A DNA stretch of 64,000 nucleotides from an uncultured Bacteroidales bacterium. Lineage in GTDB: Bacteria; Bacteroidota; Bacteroidia; Bacteroidales; Bacteroidaceae. A model generated the notes under the pieces. That model made no database searches. It was given only the letters and a program-made list of their open reading frames with translations, and was not told where the DNA came from. Position numbers and translations under genes: made by a program. The stretch spans positions 62,001 through 126,000 of the forward strand of contig CADCHQ010000010.1 in the NCBI GenBank assembly GCA_902801325.1, given 5' to 3'. Positions 1 to 8,817 of this stretch are shown here, in pieces (position 1 is the first letter of the stretch; every line of letters begins with the position of its first letter).

Positions 1-1562
1 GCAAAGATACCATTGTTCATCTTGCCGTTGCGCCACATCTCACTGCCACCGATCTTTGCGGTAATGTAATTGTGGCTGATGCCCTTGTTGCGGCTGTAAG
101 TAGCCCACAGCTTGGCTTTCTCAATCATCAGGTTATAATCATAACGGAAACGGTCTCCCACACCTACCATTCCGTCCTTATTGTTCAGGTCGTAATAGAT
201 CTGTGGGGCGTCAGCGGCATATGTGCCTTCGGCGTATGTGTTGCGGTTGTGGAAGTATTTCGATCCCAGCAGGTCGTCCATCGTCTCGTAGTGCATACCC
301 TTGTTTGACGCCAGTTGTAGACCGATTTGGAACCTTGAATCCTTGTCGATGTTCCAGTCGAAGGTGCTACCGAGGTTGATGGCGAGGTGGTCGTTGTGAC
401 GACGCTCGATGTAGTATATGGCATCATGACCCGTAGCATTCAGTTGCTGGTTGGCAAAGTAGAGCTTGTCGAAATTGATCTGACGATTAGCTTCCGAATC
501 CTTCCAGAAATAATATGAATCCCACCAAGCAGCAGCTTCAGATTCTGTGCCAGTTCCTGCCCATACATCATAATTATATGAAGGGAAGTTCTTCCAATAG
601 TCGGGGTGGGGGTTGGTGCCTGAGTAGTTGAGCTTCGAACTGCTGTACATGGCGTACTTGCCCACGAGGCTGGTTGTCAACTTCATGCGGTCGTTGATCT
701 TGAAGTCCCATGTGAGCATAGCCGTAGGCTCGAAGTTGTTTACGACACGGCTGGCGCGCTTCTTGCCGTCCTGATAACCCCAGTAAGGATTGTACTGGTA
801 GTCGTTGGCCAGCCAGTAGGCTTCGTCAGTCGATGCGCCCTGCTGAGCACGCTCTGTGGGATTACCCCATGTGGCCAGGTTCAACGAATGGCGGTCGTTG
901 ATGATCTTCTGTGCCGTGAGGAAGTAGGAGAGAGAGTTGTAGAACGTACCATCCACAGCTGCTGTTTTCATGTTCGACCAGCGATAGCCGACTGTGCCAA
1001 AGAAGGCCCATCCCTTCTTCGTGATGCCTGTTCCGAAGGCATACATGGCGCGAGCCGTGTAGTTGCGGTTGCAGGCCGAGAGTGTGATGTTGTGTCCTGG
1101 CGCATAGCTGCTAGCACGGAACTCATAGTTCGACGAACCGCCAATGTTTGCCATTGAGAAGGCGTTCGTCTCGAAGGCACCACTAGCATCGATGTGGTTG
1201 TTTGTGGCACGGTTCATGCCGCCGATGGTGGAGTAGTTAAACTGCCCGTTCTCGGCATTGTTCACCTGCACGCCATTAAAGTAAATGTCGTTGTAGCTCG
1301 AGTTGTAACCACGGAACTTGAAGCGTGCGGGGCTGAAGAGGTAACCTACGTTGCTGGTGTACACATTGTTGTTCGAGTTGACCATAATGACATTCTGTGT
1401 CACATCGTCGTCCTCGCCCAACTGCGACTCTGTGAAGACAAAGGCGGCATTGTCCTGTTTCACTGCCTCTTCGCCTTCAGAAGTCGTGTCCTTTGCATTT
1501 TGTGCAAAGCACAGTGACATAGTTCCTAAGAACATAGCCACAAGTGTTAGCTTCTTTGTCAT
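1..1562 (-). CDS. TonB-dependent outer-membrane receptor (N-terminal part, runs off window)
   Basis: Reading the minus strand from the ATG at 1562 gives an open frame to the window edge (520 codons, no stop). It begins with a signal peptide (MTKKLTLVAMFLGTMSLCFA, cleavage near residue 20). A plug-like region follows, with the segments SPARFKFRGY and NDIYFNGVQVN, as in Bacteroidota TonB receptors, and then aromatic-rich beta-barrel sequence. No N-terminal carboxypeptidase-like (SusC-type) domain is seen, so I call it a TonB receptor rather than SusC. A promoter (TAACTTTG) lies about 40 bp upstream. The secreted nuclease-fold gene at 2659 is divergent from it. The substrate cannot be told from this part. 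Confidence 0.85.
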   Translation of the reverse strand, partial: MTKKLTLVAMFLGTMSLCFAQNAKDTTSEGEEAVKQDNAAFVFTESQLGEDDDVTQNVIMVNSNNNVYTSNVGYLFSPARFKFRGYNSSYNDIYFNGVQVNNAENGQFNYSTIGGMNRATNNHIDASGAFETNAFSMANIGGSSNYEFRASSYAPGHNITLSACNRNYTARAMYAFGTGITKKGWAFFGTVGYRWSNMKTAAVDGTFYNSLSYFLTAQKIINDRHSLNLATWGNPTERAQQGASTDEAYWLANDYQYNPYWGYQDGKKRASRVVNNFEPTAMLTWDFKINDRMKLTTSLVGKYAMYSSSKLNYSGTNPHPDYWKNFPSYNYDVWAGTGTESEAAAWWDSYYFWKDSEANRQINFDKLYFANQQLNATGHDAIYYIERRHNDHLAINLGSTFDWNIDKDSRFQIGLQLASNKGMHYETMDDLLGSKYFHNRNTYAEGTYAADAPQIYYDLNNKDGMVGVGDRFRYDYNLMIEKAKLWATYSRNKGISHNYITAKIGGSEMWRNGKMNNGIF

Positions 1563-1600
1563 AAGGTTTGTATTTGTTAAAAATTGTGTTCTTACGCCTA

Positions 1601-1608
1601 CAAAGTTA
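1601..1608 (-). promoter_or_regulatory. -7 box of TonB receptor gene
   Basis: On the minus strand this reads TAACTTTG, matching the Bacteroidota TAnnTTTG box. It would place the transcript start about 30 nt before the ATG at 1562. Confidence 0.6.
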
Positions 1609-1950
1609 ATGAAAATCAAATGCAAAACAAAATAATGTACGAAAAATTATGGCATAGCGGCGAGAAAAACAACTTATGCTTTTTGCTTGCAATGGTGTCT
1701 TTGATGCCATAGTGGGGGATATTATGGCAAAAATAACCTGTTTTGCGTGCATTTTTGTGCGAATGTACATTCTAATAAGGTATAAAATAACAGCGGGTGG
1801 AGATCGGAAAAGGTGCATGTTGGGAGGGGTTTTAGCTGTTTTATGCATATATTTACGTATCTTTTGAGCCTCTTTTTGCTTCGCTATGAAGGAGGCGAAA
1901 GTCGATTTTCTTCGATGGAATGGGCGATTTTTGACAAGACGAACATTGCT

Positions 1951-2122
1951 TGCGTTGCACCGTTGCAGCGTTGCAGTTGTTTTTTGAGTCATTTCTTGCC
2001 TCATTTTATACTTATATTTATATATATAATATATATATTATATATATAAATATAAAATTCAGCTTTTACCTTTTTGGATTAGGGTATTTTTAACTGCAAC
2101 GGTGCAACGCTGCAACGCTTTG
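1951..2122. repeat. Large inverted repeat with 44-bp perfect AT palindrome at its centre
   Basis: Bases 2012-2055 are a perfect self-complementary run made only of A and T. On both sides, nearly symmetric about 2034, are arms built of the word CGTTGCAG/CGTTGCAC: 1951-1977 as written, and 2094-2122 as its reverse complement. The structure could extrude as a cruciform or, if transcribed, fold into a long hairpin. Confidence 0.75.
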
Positions 2123-2238
2123 TTGTCTTTTTGTCTTTTCCTGATTTTGGTTGACAGTTTTCTGCTCTTTTTCTGATGTGGTTGACAGCCGTTTTCCTGA
2201 ATTAGTTGACAACCTTCCTGACATTGTTGAATGTATAA

Positions 2239-2310
2239 CGAATATGTGTTCGCGGTGCCTCGAACAATGGTTTGGGATTCATCGAACCTATGCCGTCTTG
2301 CTTGTTGAAC
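2239..2310. repeat. Short array of words with 22-bp period
   Basis: CGAATATG, CGAACAAT and CGAACCTA start at 2239, 2261 and 2283, exactly 22 bp apart, and a weaker copy (TTGAACGC) follows at 2305. These resemble the longer arrays at 14209, 27787, 55057 and 63820. Confidence 0.5.
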
Positions 2311-2361
2311 GCCTCCCCTTTGTTCCTTTGACGCATGTCGCAAAATATTCTTCTTTGAAAA

Positions 2362-2632
2362 GTTCGAAAAAGTGCAAAATTATTTGCTTTTTTGCTCACT
2401 TTGTATCTTTGAACTGCGTTCTAAAATACTCTCGTTCGAAAAAGTGCAAAAATTATTTGCTTTTTTGCTCACTTTGTATCTTTGAACTGCGTTCTAAAAT
2501 ACTCTCGTTCGAAAAACTGCAAAATTATTTGCTTTTTTGCTCACTTTGTATCTTTGGACTACGTTCTAAAATACTCTCGTTCGAAAAACTGCAAAATAAT
2601 TTGCTTTTTTGCTCACTTATTCGTATCTTTGC
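2362..2632 (+). repeat. Tandem array of promoter-bearing repeats (about 3.7 copies)
   Basis: Units begin at 2362, 2434, 2507 and 2579 with GTTCGAAAAA and are 72-73 bp long. Each carries TTTGC followed by TATCTTTG (at 2404, 2477, 2549 and 2624), the Bacteroidota -33/-7 pair. The gene at 2659 therefore has four promoter-like boxes in series. The last is TTTG at 2600-2603 and TATCTTTG at 2624-2631 with a 20-bp spacer. Confidence 0.85.
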
Positions 2633-2658
2633 AAATGAAAACTAATACCTTTTATAAT

Positions 2659-3699
2659 ATGCGTAAAAATACATTTCTGCTGTTCGTGTTGCTGATGGCG
2701 ACAGTCGGCGTACAAGCTGAGAAACGTTATGGGCTCTATCCCGTGGCTTTCTACAATTTGGAGAATATTTTTGACACGATTCATGATGAAGGTAAGAATG
2801 ACTATGAATTTTTGCCCAACGGCTCTTACCACTGGGATGGCAATAAGTATAGAGGAAAGGTAAAGAACATGGCTCGTGTGCTGCTTGACCTGGGGACAGA
2901 TAAGGTTCCCACGGGTGCAGCCGTTATCGGCGTGTCGGAAGTCGAGAACTCACGCGTGATGGACGACCTGGTTGCTCAGCCTGGCATGAAGGAGCGTGGT
3001 ATGAAATACATTCATATTGAAGGTCCCGACAAGCGTGGCGTAGACTGTGCACTTCTTTACAATCCTCAGATATTCAAACCTCATAAGTGGTTCTTGCAAC
3101 CCTACGTCTATGAGAATGGCGACACCACTCGTGCCACCCGTGGCTATCTGACGGTGCAAGGCAACATCGACGGCGATCCTCTGACGGTTATTGTATGTCA
3201 CTGGCCCAGCCGTGGTGCTACCAGCTATTTCCGCGAGATTGCCGGCAAGCAGGTTCGTCATCTTACCGACAGCATAGCGAAGGCTGATCCTAAGCAGCGC
3301 ATCATCGTCATGGGTGACATGAACGACGACCCCGATAATGCCTCTATGGCAAAGATGCTGGGCGCACGTCGTAAGATGAAGGATGTGGAGAACGGTGACT
3401 TCTACAATCCCTGGTGGGAGATGCTGCGCGATAAGGGTCAGGGTACGCTGACATACCAAGGCGGCTGGAACCTCTTCGACCAAATTGTCTTCTCGCGCAA
3501 TCTGCTCGACGTAAAGGGTCATAAGGACTATGAGCACTTGACGCTGTATCAGTGGCACATCTTCCGTCGTGACTATCTGATACAGCAGGAAGGACGATAC
3601 AAGGGTTCGCCTAAGCGTACCACCTCCAGTGGAGTCTGGGTGAACGGATTTAGTGACCACTTGCCAACGGTATCTTATTTGATAAAGGAACTTAAATGA
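2659..3699 (+). CDS. Secreted endonuclease/exonuclease/phosphatase-fold hydrolase
   Basis: This 346-residue protein has a signal peptide (about 1-20) and the DNase I-like fold motifs in order: YNLENIFD near 32, GVSEVEN near 92 (metal-binding Glu), VCHWPSRG, GDMNDDP near 219 and SDHLP near 332 (catalytic Asp-His). The family cleaves phosphodiesters or phosphomonoesters with a divalent metal. Location should be periplasmic or outer-membrane, and the substrate is unknown. I chose the ATG at 2659 over the in-frame ATG at 2635 because the nearest TATCTTTG ends at 2631, which would put the transcript start at or after 2635. Its stop overlaps the next start by 4 bp. Confidence 0.85.
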   Translation: MRKNTFLLFVLLMATVGVQAEKRYGLYPVAFYNLENIFDTIHDEGKNDYEFLPNGSYHWDGNKYRGKVKNMARVLLDLGTDKVPTGAAVIGVSEVENSRVMDDLVAQPGMKERGMKYIHIEGPDKRGVDCALLYNPQIFKPHKWFLQPYVYENGDTTRATRGYLTVQGNIDGDPLTVIVCHWPSRGATSYFREIAGKQVRHLTDSIAKADPKQRIIVMGDMNDDPDNASMAKMLGARRKMKDVENGDFYNPWWEMLRDKGQGTLTYQGGWNLFDQIVFSRNLLDVKGHKDYEHLTLYQWHIFRRDYLIQQEGRYKGSPKRTTSSGVWVNGFSDHLPTVSYLIKELK

Positions 3700-5612
3700 G
3701 AAGAATACTGAGTCTTTTGCTTGCGTGGGTGAGTCTGGCACTCTGTGCCCAGAACCCCTATACCATCTATCCTGTTCCTCATCAGCAGGAACTGACGGGT
3801 GGCGTCGCAAACGTCGGCAAACAGGTGGTTATCGTTGCTGAGCAAGGCATCGACGCGCCCACCATTGCTCGCGCTATGGGCATCGTGGTGGAGCATGGAA
3901 TGAAGGCTGTCGTTACCGACCGAGCACGCAAGGGGGAGACCAATCTGCTGTTGGGAGTTAATGGTTCTCGTGGTATTGCCGACAAGCAGGCAGGACGCTT
4001 GAAACTGCAACGCGAGGTGTTCGGTCTGGCCAAGTACGACCGACATATCCTTAGCATTACTGCCGACAAGCGTGGGACGGCTCAAATCGTGGCTTTGGGC
4101 GAGAACACCGATGCCACATTCTGTGCCTTGGCGACCCTGGAGCAGATATTCGACCTGGGACAGAAGGCACTTCCTTGTGTCACTTTTTACGACTATGCCG
4201 ACATTCAAAATCGTGGAATCATAGAAGGTTATTACGGCGTTCCCTATTCAGCAGAGGTGACCAAAGACCTCTTCCGCTTCATGGCACGCTATAAGATGAA
4301 CACCTACATGTATGGTGCCAAGTCCGACCCCTATCATTCACGATATTGGGCAGAACCCTATCCCACAGAAATTACGCCTGAACAAAAACGCATCGGCTAT
4401 CTCTCGCAGGAGATGTTACGCGACATCACTTCCGTGGCTCATGCGACGAAGGTCAATTTCATCTGGGCCATACATCCTGGAACTGCCTTTGTGGATGAGA
4501 AGAAGCCCGAGACAATTGGGAACATCATGAAGAAGTTCGAGAGCATGTATGGGCTGGGCGTTCGTCAGTTTGGCGTTTTCGTCGATGACGTGGGCGTGCC
4601 TTCCGATGCGGCTACTCTCAAGCTTGGAGCAGACAGACTGACAGTGCTTCAGCAACAGATGGATGCCCGGTGGAACCGACCTGAAGCAGCACCTGCCGAC
4701 ACGGTGAAGCCCTTGCACTATGTACCCCAACTCTATGCTTATTCGTGGGTGTCTGCCCAGCGTGCCAACGATTTCTTCCAGGCCTTGAGCCACACGCCTG
4801 ATAAGGTAAACATCTATATTACCGGTGCCAACGTGTGGTCGGTTCCCAACAACTACGACCTGCGTTTCGTCAAGAAGTCACTGGGACGCGACACCAGTTG
4901 GTGGTGGAATTATCCCTGCAACGACAACGATGTGACCAAACTCTTCCCGATGGACATGTATGCCAACTTCCGCGACGAGACTCACATCGACAACCTGGCA
5001 CACCTCGTTCCTGACCTGACTGGAACGAACACACTCATCATCAATCCCATGCAGCAGGGAGAAATCTCAAAGATTGCTCTCTTTAGTGTGGCTGATTACA
5101 CTTGGAATCAAGCCGGCTTCAACAACCAGCAGAGTTGGGAAGCAGCCTTGCCTGCGGTAGTGGGCGAGAAGTATGCCTCTGCCTTGCGCAAGATAGCTCC
5201 TTACCTGCGTTATTATGATGCTGATGCCTCGTCGTATCTCATCGAGAATTACAAACGCGGTGTGGCAAACGGGAATCCTAATCCACGAGCCGTCATAGCT
5301 GAGATGCAAAGGGTGGAGGAGAGTTGCCAAGTGTTGAAGGGTATGCAGTCGTCACCCGTTGTCAGCGATGCCCTCTTCTATGAAGATGTGCGTCCTTGGT
5401 TGCTCAAACTCGAGGCTATGGCACACGAGACCATCCAGCGACTGCAGGGAGAATCGGACGTGGAGACAGTGGACTTGGAAGGCGACGAACGCTTCCAGTT
5501 CGAAATCCTTACGGGATTGGGCAATGAGATAGCCTTGTCGGTACGCACTGCCGAACCTTCGGGTCAGGTATTGCGTCCCTTCCTCGACTGGCTGAGAAAA
5601 GAGAAAAAATGA
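3696..5612 (+). CDS. GH84 beta-N-acetylglucosaminidase (O-GlcNAcase-like), secreted
   Basis: The 638-residue product has a signal peptide (cleavage near LCAQ, residue 18). An N-terminal alpha/beta domain is followed by a TIM barrel that opens with IIEGYYGVPYS (about 175-185) and carries the adjacent Asp pair in FGVFVDDVG (D297/D298), the catalytic dyad of GH84. The family removes beta-linked GlcNAc by substrate-assisted catalysis, so a role in host glycan breakdown is likely. It is somewhat shorter than the well-known Bacteroides GH84 enzyme (about 740 aa), apparently at the C-terminus. Translational coupling with the preceding nuclease-fold gene (ATGA overlap) suggests a two-gene operon. Confidence 0.9.
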   Translation: MRRILSLLLAWVSLALCAQNPYTIYPVPHQQELTGGVANVGKQVVIVAEQGIDAPTIARAMGIVVEHGMKAVVTDRARKGETNLLLGVNGSRGIADKQAGRLKLQREVFGLAKYDRHILSITADKRGTAQIVALGENTDATFCALATLEQIFDLGQKALPCVTFYDYADIQNRGIIEGYYGVPYSAEVTKDLFRFMARYKMNTYMYGAKSDPYHSRYWAEPYPTEITPEQKRIGYLSQEMLRDITSVAHATKVNFIWAIHPGTAFVDEKKPETIGNIMKKFESMYGLGVRQFGVFVDDVGVPSDAATLKLGADRLTVLQQQMDARWNRPEAAPADTVKPLHYVPQLYAYSWVSAQRANDFFQALSHTPDKVNIYITGANVWSVPNNYDLRFVKKSLGRDTSWWWNYPCNDNDVTKLFPMDMYANFRDETHIDNLAHLVPDLTGTNTLIINPMQQGEISKIALFSVADYTWNQAGFNNQQSWEAALPAVVGEKYASALRKIAPYLRYYDADASSYLIENYKRGVANGNPNPRAVIAEMQRVEESCQVLKGMQSSPVVSDALFYEDVRPWLLKLEAMAHETIQRLQGESDVETVDLEGDERFQFEILTGLGNEIALSVRTAEPSGQVLRPFLDWLRKEKK

Positions 5613-5651
5613 GATAATAACATATTACCGTTTTATTAACATTTAATTATT

Positions 5652-6650
5652 ATGACAAGTTACAAAGAACTGGGACTGGTGAACACCCGTGAAATGTTCG
5701 CCAAGGCAGTAAAGGGTGGTTATGCAATTCCCGCCTTCAACTTCAACACCATGGAACAGATGCAGGCTATCGTGCAGGCAGCTGTAGAGACTAAGTCTCC
5801 CGTTATCATGCAGGTATCCAAGGGCGCTCGCAACTATGCCAACGGCACCATTCTGCGCTACATGGCTCAGGGTGCTGTAGAATATGCCAAGGAACTGGGT
5901 TGCCCCAATCCTCAGATTGTCCTGCACCTCGACCACGGTGACAGCTTCGAACTCTGCAAGGAGTGCATCGACAATGGTTTCTCGAGCGTCATGTTCGACG
6001 GCTCTGCCCTCCCCTACGAGGAGAACATCGCCATCACGAAGAAGGTGGTTGAGTACGCTCACAAGTACGACGTAACCGTAGAGGCCGAGCTCGGCGTTCT
6101 GGCCGGCGTAGAGGACGAGGTTAGCGCTGCTGAGAGCCACTACACCCGCCCCGAGGAGGTTGAGGACTTCTCGAAGCGCAGCGGTTGCGACAGCCTGGCC
6201 ATCTCCATCGGTACCAGCCACGGCGCATACAAGTTCACTCCCGAACAGTGCACCCGCGACCCGAAGACCGGCAAGCTCGTGCCTCCTCCATTGGCATTCG
6301 ACATCCTGCACGAGATCGAGAAGCGCATCCCCGGCTTCCCCATCGTGCTGCACGGTTCGAGCTCTGTGCCTCAGGACGAGGTTGACACCATCAACAAGTA
6401 CGGTGGCAAGCTGCCCGATGCAGTAGGTATTCCCGAAGAGCAACTGCGTGAGGCTTCTAAGAGCGCCGTTTGCAAGATCAACATCGACTCTGACTCTCGT
6501 CTGGCTATGACTGCTGCCATTCGTAAGCACTTGGCTGAGAACCCCAGCCACTTCGATCCTCGTCAGTATCTGAAGCCCGCTCGCGAGAACATGAAGAAGA
6601 TGTACATCCACAAGATTGTGAATGTGCTCGGAAGCGACAACAAACTCTAA
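5652..6650 (+). CDS. fba: Class II fructose-bisphosphate aldolase
   Basis: At 332 residues this has the usual length for the long class II form. It cleaves fructose 1,6-bisphosphate into glyceraldehyde 3-phosphate and dihydroxyacetone phosphate. Visible motifs are HLDHGD (92-97, zinc-binding His and catalytic Asp), the zinc-site segment VEAELG, the GTSHGAYK loop, VLHGSSS and KINIDSDSR, which binds the phosphate. Codon use is strongly biased, as expected for a highly expressed glycolytic gene. A strong intrinsic terminator follows. Confidence 0.95.
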   Translation: MTSYKELGLVNTREMFAKAVKGGYAIPAFNFNTMEQMQAIVQAAVETKSPVIMQVSKGARNYANGTILRYMAQGAVEYAKELGCPNPQIVLHLDHGDSFELCKECIDNGFSSVMFDGSALPYEENIAITKKVVEYAHKYDVTVEAELGVLAGVEDEVSAAESHYTRPEEVEDFSKRSGCDSLAISIGTSHGAYKFTPEQCTRDPKTGKLVPPPLAFDILHEIEKRIPGFPIVLHGSSSVPQDEVDTINKYGGKLPDAVGIPEEQLREASKSAVCKINIDSDSRLAMTAAIRKHLAENPSHFDPRQYLKPARENMKKMYIHKIVNVLGSDNKL

Positions 6651-6672
6651 TAAGTAATTGTTAGAAACGACG

Positions 6673-6709
6673 GAGGCGTACATCCATCTGGGTGTACGCC
6701 TCTTTTTTG
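6673..6709 (+). terminator. Intrinsic terminator after fba
   Basis: A perfect 10-bp stem (GAGGCGTACA at 6673-6682 with TGTACGCCTC at 6693-6702) closes a 10-nt loop and is followed by TTTTTT. Confidence 0.9.
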
Positions 6710-6711
6710 TG

Positions 6712-6783
<72 letters not shown>

Positions 6784-6863
6784 ATCATCTCGTTTTTGCG
6801 GATGCAAAGATAAGAATAAATTGGCAATTAAAGGCTATGAACAGAGAATTATTTTGGAAATTC

Positions 6864-7928
6864 TTACTGTTCCAGCTTCTTTACCCCACCATTCTCTTGA
6901 TAGAAGGTCACACGAGTAGTCGGACGCTTGTCGAAAAGAATGTCGCTTAGGATTTCCGTCGTTCCGAACTGGCCCATGCTGCATTCGAGACTTGCATACG
7001 AATGATTGAGATCGAAAACGGAAATAGTCTCGCGCGCAGGTACATTATAATATATGCCACGTTCCATCTTGGCTTTCTTCTTATCTATCTCAGGATTCTC
7101 TTCGATGGCGGGCAAACTACCATTGTTCTTAATGCTGATGTAAACGGGTTGACCCGACAAGTCTTCTTTGTCCACTACGCCTGAATATTGTGAGAAGCGG
7201 AAAAGGACGTCTCTTTCTGTCTCCTTCGAAGGTAAGTAGTTGAACGAGAAGACTTCAGTGCTTGTCTGTTTGCTTCCACTAAACAATTGGGAGAGGGCAC
7301 GGTCTTGTATGTCGAGTTGGTCAAGCATAAGTTTGAGCTGCGCCCCGTCTTTTGGTGTGTTGTCTGCCTCTCCACGCACCAAGGCATTGCGACTTTCACG
7401 AATGTCGTAAATCTCCTGAGCACATAGCTCTGCCAACTTTGCCGTACTGCCTGCCGAAAGCATTTCCTGATTCATGTATTGCTTGGGGTTCAGAACCGCT
7501 GTTGCTGGTGTGCCTTGTGGTATGGCGGGAAGCATCGTTTCCTCTGCTTCGGCGTTGATACTCAACAAAATGCCGTCATGAGTTAGTCCAACCAACGGTG
7601 CCACAGTCTTACTCTTTACCTTAATATTATAGGCCTTCCCTTTGTCGGGTACTCCGTATGGTTCTAGTGTTATGCTCTTAATGGTCCATGTGGTATTGGA
7701 CTCCGTAGGCACGTCCTTCAGTCGGAGGTAACGGAAAGCATATTTGTTAAGTTCTCCAGGTGTGACTACTGCTTTTTCTGCCACCACCGTAATGCGGAGG
7801 GCGGTTTGTGGAAGGAAGTAGTTTACCCCATCGAGTGTGCTGCCTGGGATGAAGTTTCCTACTTCTGTTTGTGCTTTTGAGAAAGCGCATGTCAGCATCA
7901 TGCCGATAATAAATAGTGTCCTTTTCAT
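6864..7928 (-). CDS. DUF4831-family secreted protein
   Basis: This 354-residue protein has a clear signal peptide (MKRTLFIIGMMLTCAFSKAQ). The body resembles the DUF4831 family of Bacteroidota, including the N-terminal YFLPQTALRITVVAEK segment and a mid-protein region of Asn/Asp-rich turns. The family has no assigned function. It is 4 bp downstream of nnrD on the same strand, so the two are probably co-transcribed. Absence of a lipobox suggests a periplasmic or surface location. Confidence 0.75.
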   Translation of the reverse strand: MKRTLFIIGMMLTCAFSKAQTEVGNFIPGSTLDGVNYFLPQTALRITVVAEKAVVTPGELNKYAFRYLRLKDVPTESNTTWTIKSITLEPYGVPDKGKAYNIKVKSKTVAPLVGLTHDGILLSINAEAEETMLPAIPQGTPATAVLNPKQYMNQEMLSAGSTAKLAELCAQEIYDIRESRNALVRGEADNTPKDGAQLKLMLDQLDIQDRALSQLFSGSKQTSTEVFSFNYLPSKETERDVLFRFSQYSGVVDKEDLSGQPVYISIKNNGSLPAIEENPEIDKKKAKMERGIYYNVPARETISVFDLNHSYASLECSMGQFGTTEILSDILFDKRPTTRVTFYQENGGVKKLEQ

Positions 7929-7932
7929 ATCT

Positions 7933-8736
7933 TTATGTGTTCAGTTTCTTAAATGCATCCGGTAGGTGACGGATGATGTCTCGCGCAATCATGCAATTTT
8001 CGCCCATTTCATCGGAAGAAAAGTCGCCTGCTTGTCCGTGCAGCCATACGCCCAAGAGTGCGGATTCGAGAGACGAATATCCTTGTGCCAGCAATCCTGT
8101 GATGATACCCGTCAGGACATCGCCACTACCGGCAGTCGCCATCCCTGAATTGCCCACATTCAGACGATAGATTTCGCCCGAAGGACAGCATACATGCGTA
8201 GGGTGTCCTTTCAATACGATGTAAAGCTTGTGCTTGATAGCGAAAGTCGACACGTCTTCGAGACTATTACTTCCGATGAGCCTTTCCGCTTCTTTGGGAT
8301 GAGGCGTCAATATGCTCTCTTGGGGTACATTCTCCATCCAATCAGGCTTTTGTGCCAGCATGTTGATAGCATCGGCATCAATGACCATAGGCGATTGGGC
8401 ATGTTGCAACACGTCCTCTAATAAATCATAGTTTATGCCTAACCCTGGACCTATTCCAATGGCGTTGTATTCAATATTCCACTCGCGGTTGGTCTTCAGG
8501 ATAGCTTCTGGAACAGTAATTTGCAGAATATCGTGATTCTCTTCTGCTGTCAGGATAGACAATTTGCCTATGCCGCTTCGCAGACATGATTCGGATGCAA
8601 GAATTGCCGCACCAGCCATACCTTTACTTCCGGATACAAGTAAGGCATGACCAAATGTTCCCTTATGCCCGTCAATGGGTCGTGGACGAAGCATTTGGCG
8701 CACGTCATCGAGTCGAATCTCTTTTATGTTCTGCAT
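7933..8736 (-). CDS. nnrD: ADP/ATP-dependent (S)-NAD(P)H-hydrate dehydratase (stand-alone)
   Basis: The 267-residue protein corresponds to the ribokinase-like dehydratase that repairs hydrated NAD(P)H. Motifs are GTFGHALLVSGS near the start, VIDADAIN, LTPHPKEAERL, VLKGHPT and the nucleotide/catalytic loop GNSGMATAGSGDVLTG. Many bacteria fuse this domain to the NnrE epimerase; here the epimerase half is missing and no room is left upstream. A TAACTTTG box at 8745-8752 ends only 8 bp before the ATG, so the mRNA may have almost no leader. Confidence 0.9.
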   Translation of the reverse strand: MQNIKEIRLDDVRQMLRPRPIDGHKGTFGHALLVSGSKGMAGAAILASESCLRSGIGKLSILTAEENHDILQITVPEAILKTNREWNIEYNAIGIGPGLGINYDLLEDVLQHAQSPMVIDADAINMLAQKPDWMENVPQESILTPHPKEAERLIGSNSLEDVSTFAIKHKLYIVLKGHPTHVCCPSGEIYRLNVGNSGMATAGSGDVLTGIITGLLAQGYSSLESALLGVWLHGQAGDFSSDEMGENCMIARDIIRHLPDAFKKLNT

Positions 8737-8744
8737 CGTGGACG

Positions 8745-8752
8745 CAAAGTTA
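8745..8752 (-). promoter_or_regulatory. -7 box of nnrD, giving a near-leaderless transcript
   Basis: Minus-strand TAACTTTG ends 8 nt from the nnrD ATG. The upstream -33 element is not clear. Confidence 0.4.
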
Positions 8753-8817
8753 AGGATTTAAGTTGACTTTGCATTTAATTTTTAGTTTTTAATTCCATTT
8801 TTTAATTTTATTTATAG

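Larger units (their letters stand above)
1563..2361. other. Divergent intergenic region without a gene
   Basis: No convincing gene is present in this AT-rich stretch between divergent genes. It holds a perfect 44-bp AT palindrome (2012-2055) set between inverted GC-richer arms (1951-1977 and 2094-2122), then short repeated words around 2151-2310. The short open frames here are low-complexity and lack family features. Confidence 0.6.

Noticed and set aside
1..1562. SusC-type receptor of a polysaccharide utilisation locus
   Set aside because: No carboxypeptidase-like N-terminal domain and no SusD-like partner in view. A general TonB receptor call is safer.
2151..2210. TTGACA words as sigma-70 -35 boxes
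   Set aside because: Bacteroidota promoters do not use TTGACA/TATAAT, and no suitable -7 box follows at the right distance.
2151..2658. Open frames running through the 72-bp promoter repeats, including an N-terminal extension of the nuclease-fold gene
   Set aside because: They simply translate the tandem repeat (recurring LLFCSL-type peptides). The final promoter lies inside them, so they would not be on the mRNA.
5643..6683. 346-codon minus-strand frame opposite the aldolase gene
   Set aside because: It is an antisense shadow of a highly biased, certain gene and has no signal or family motif.
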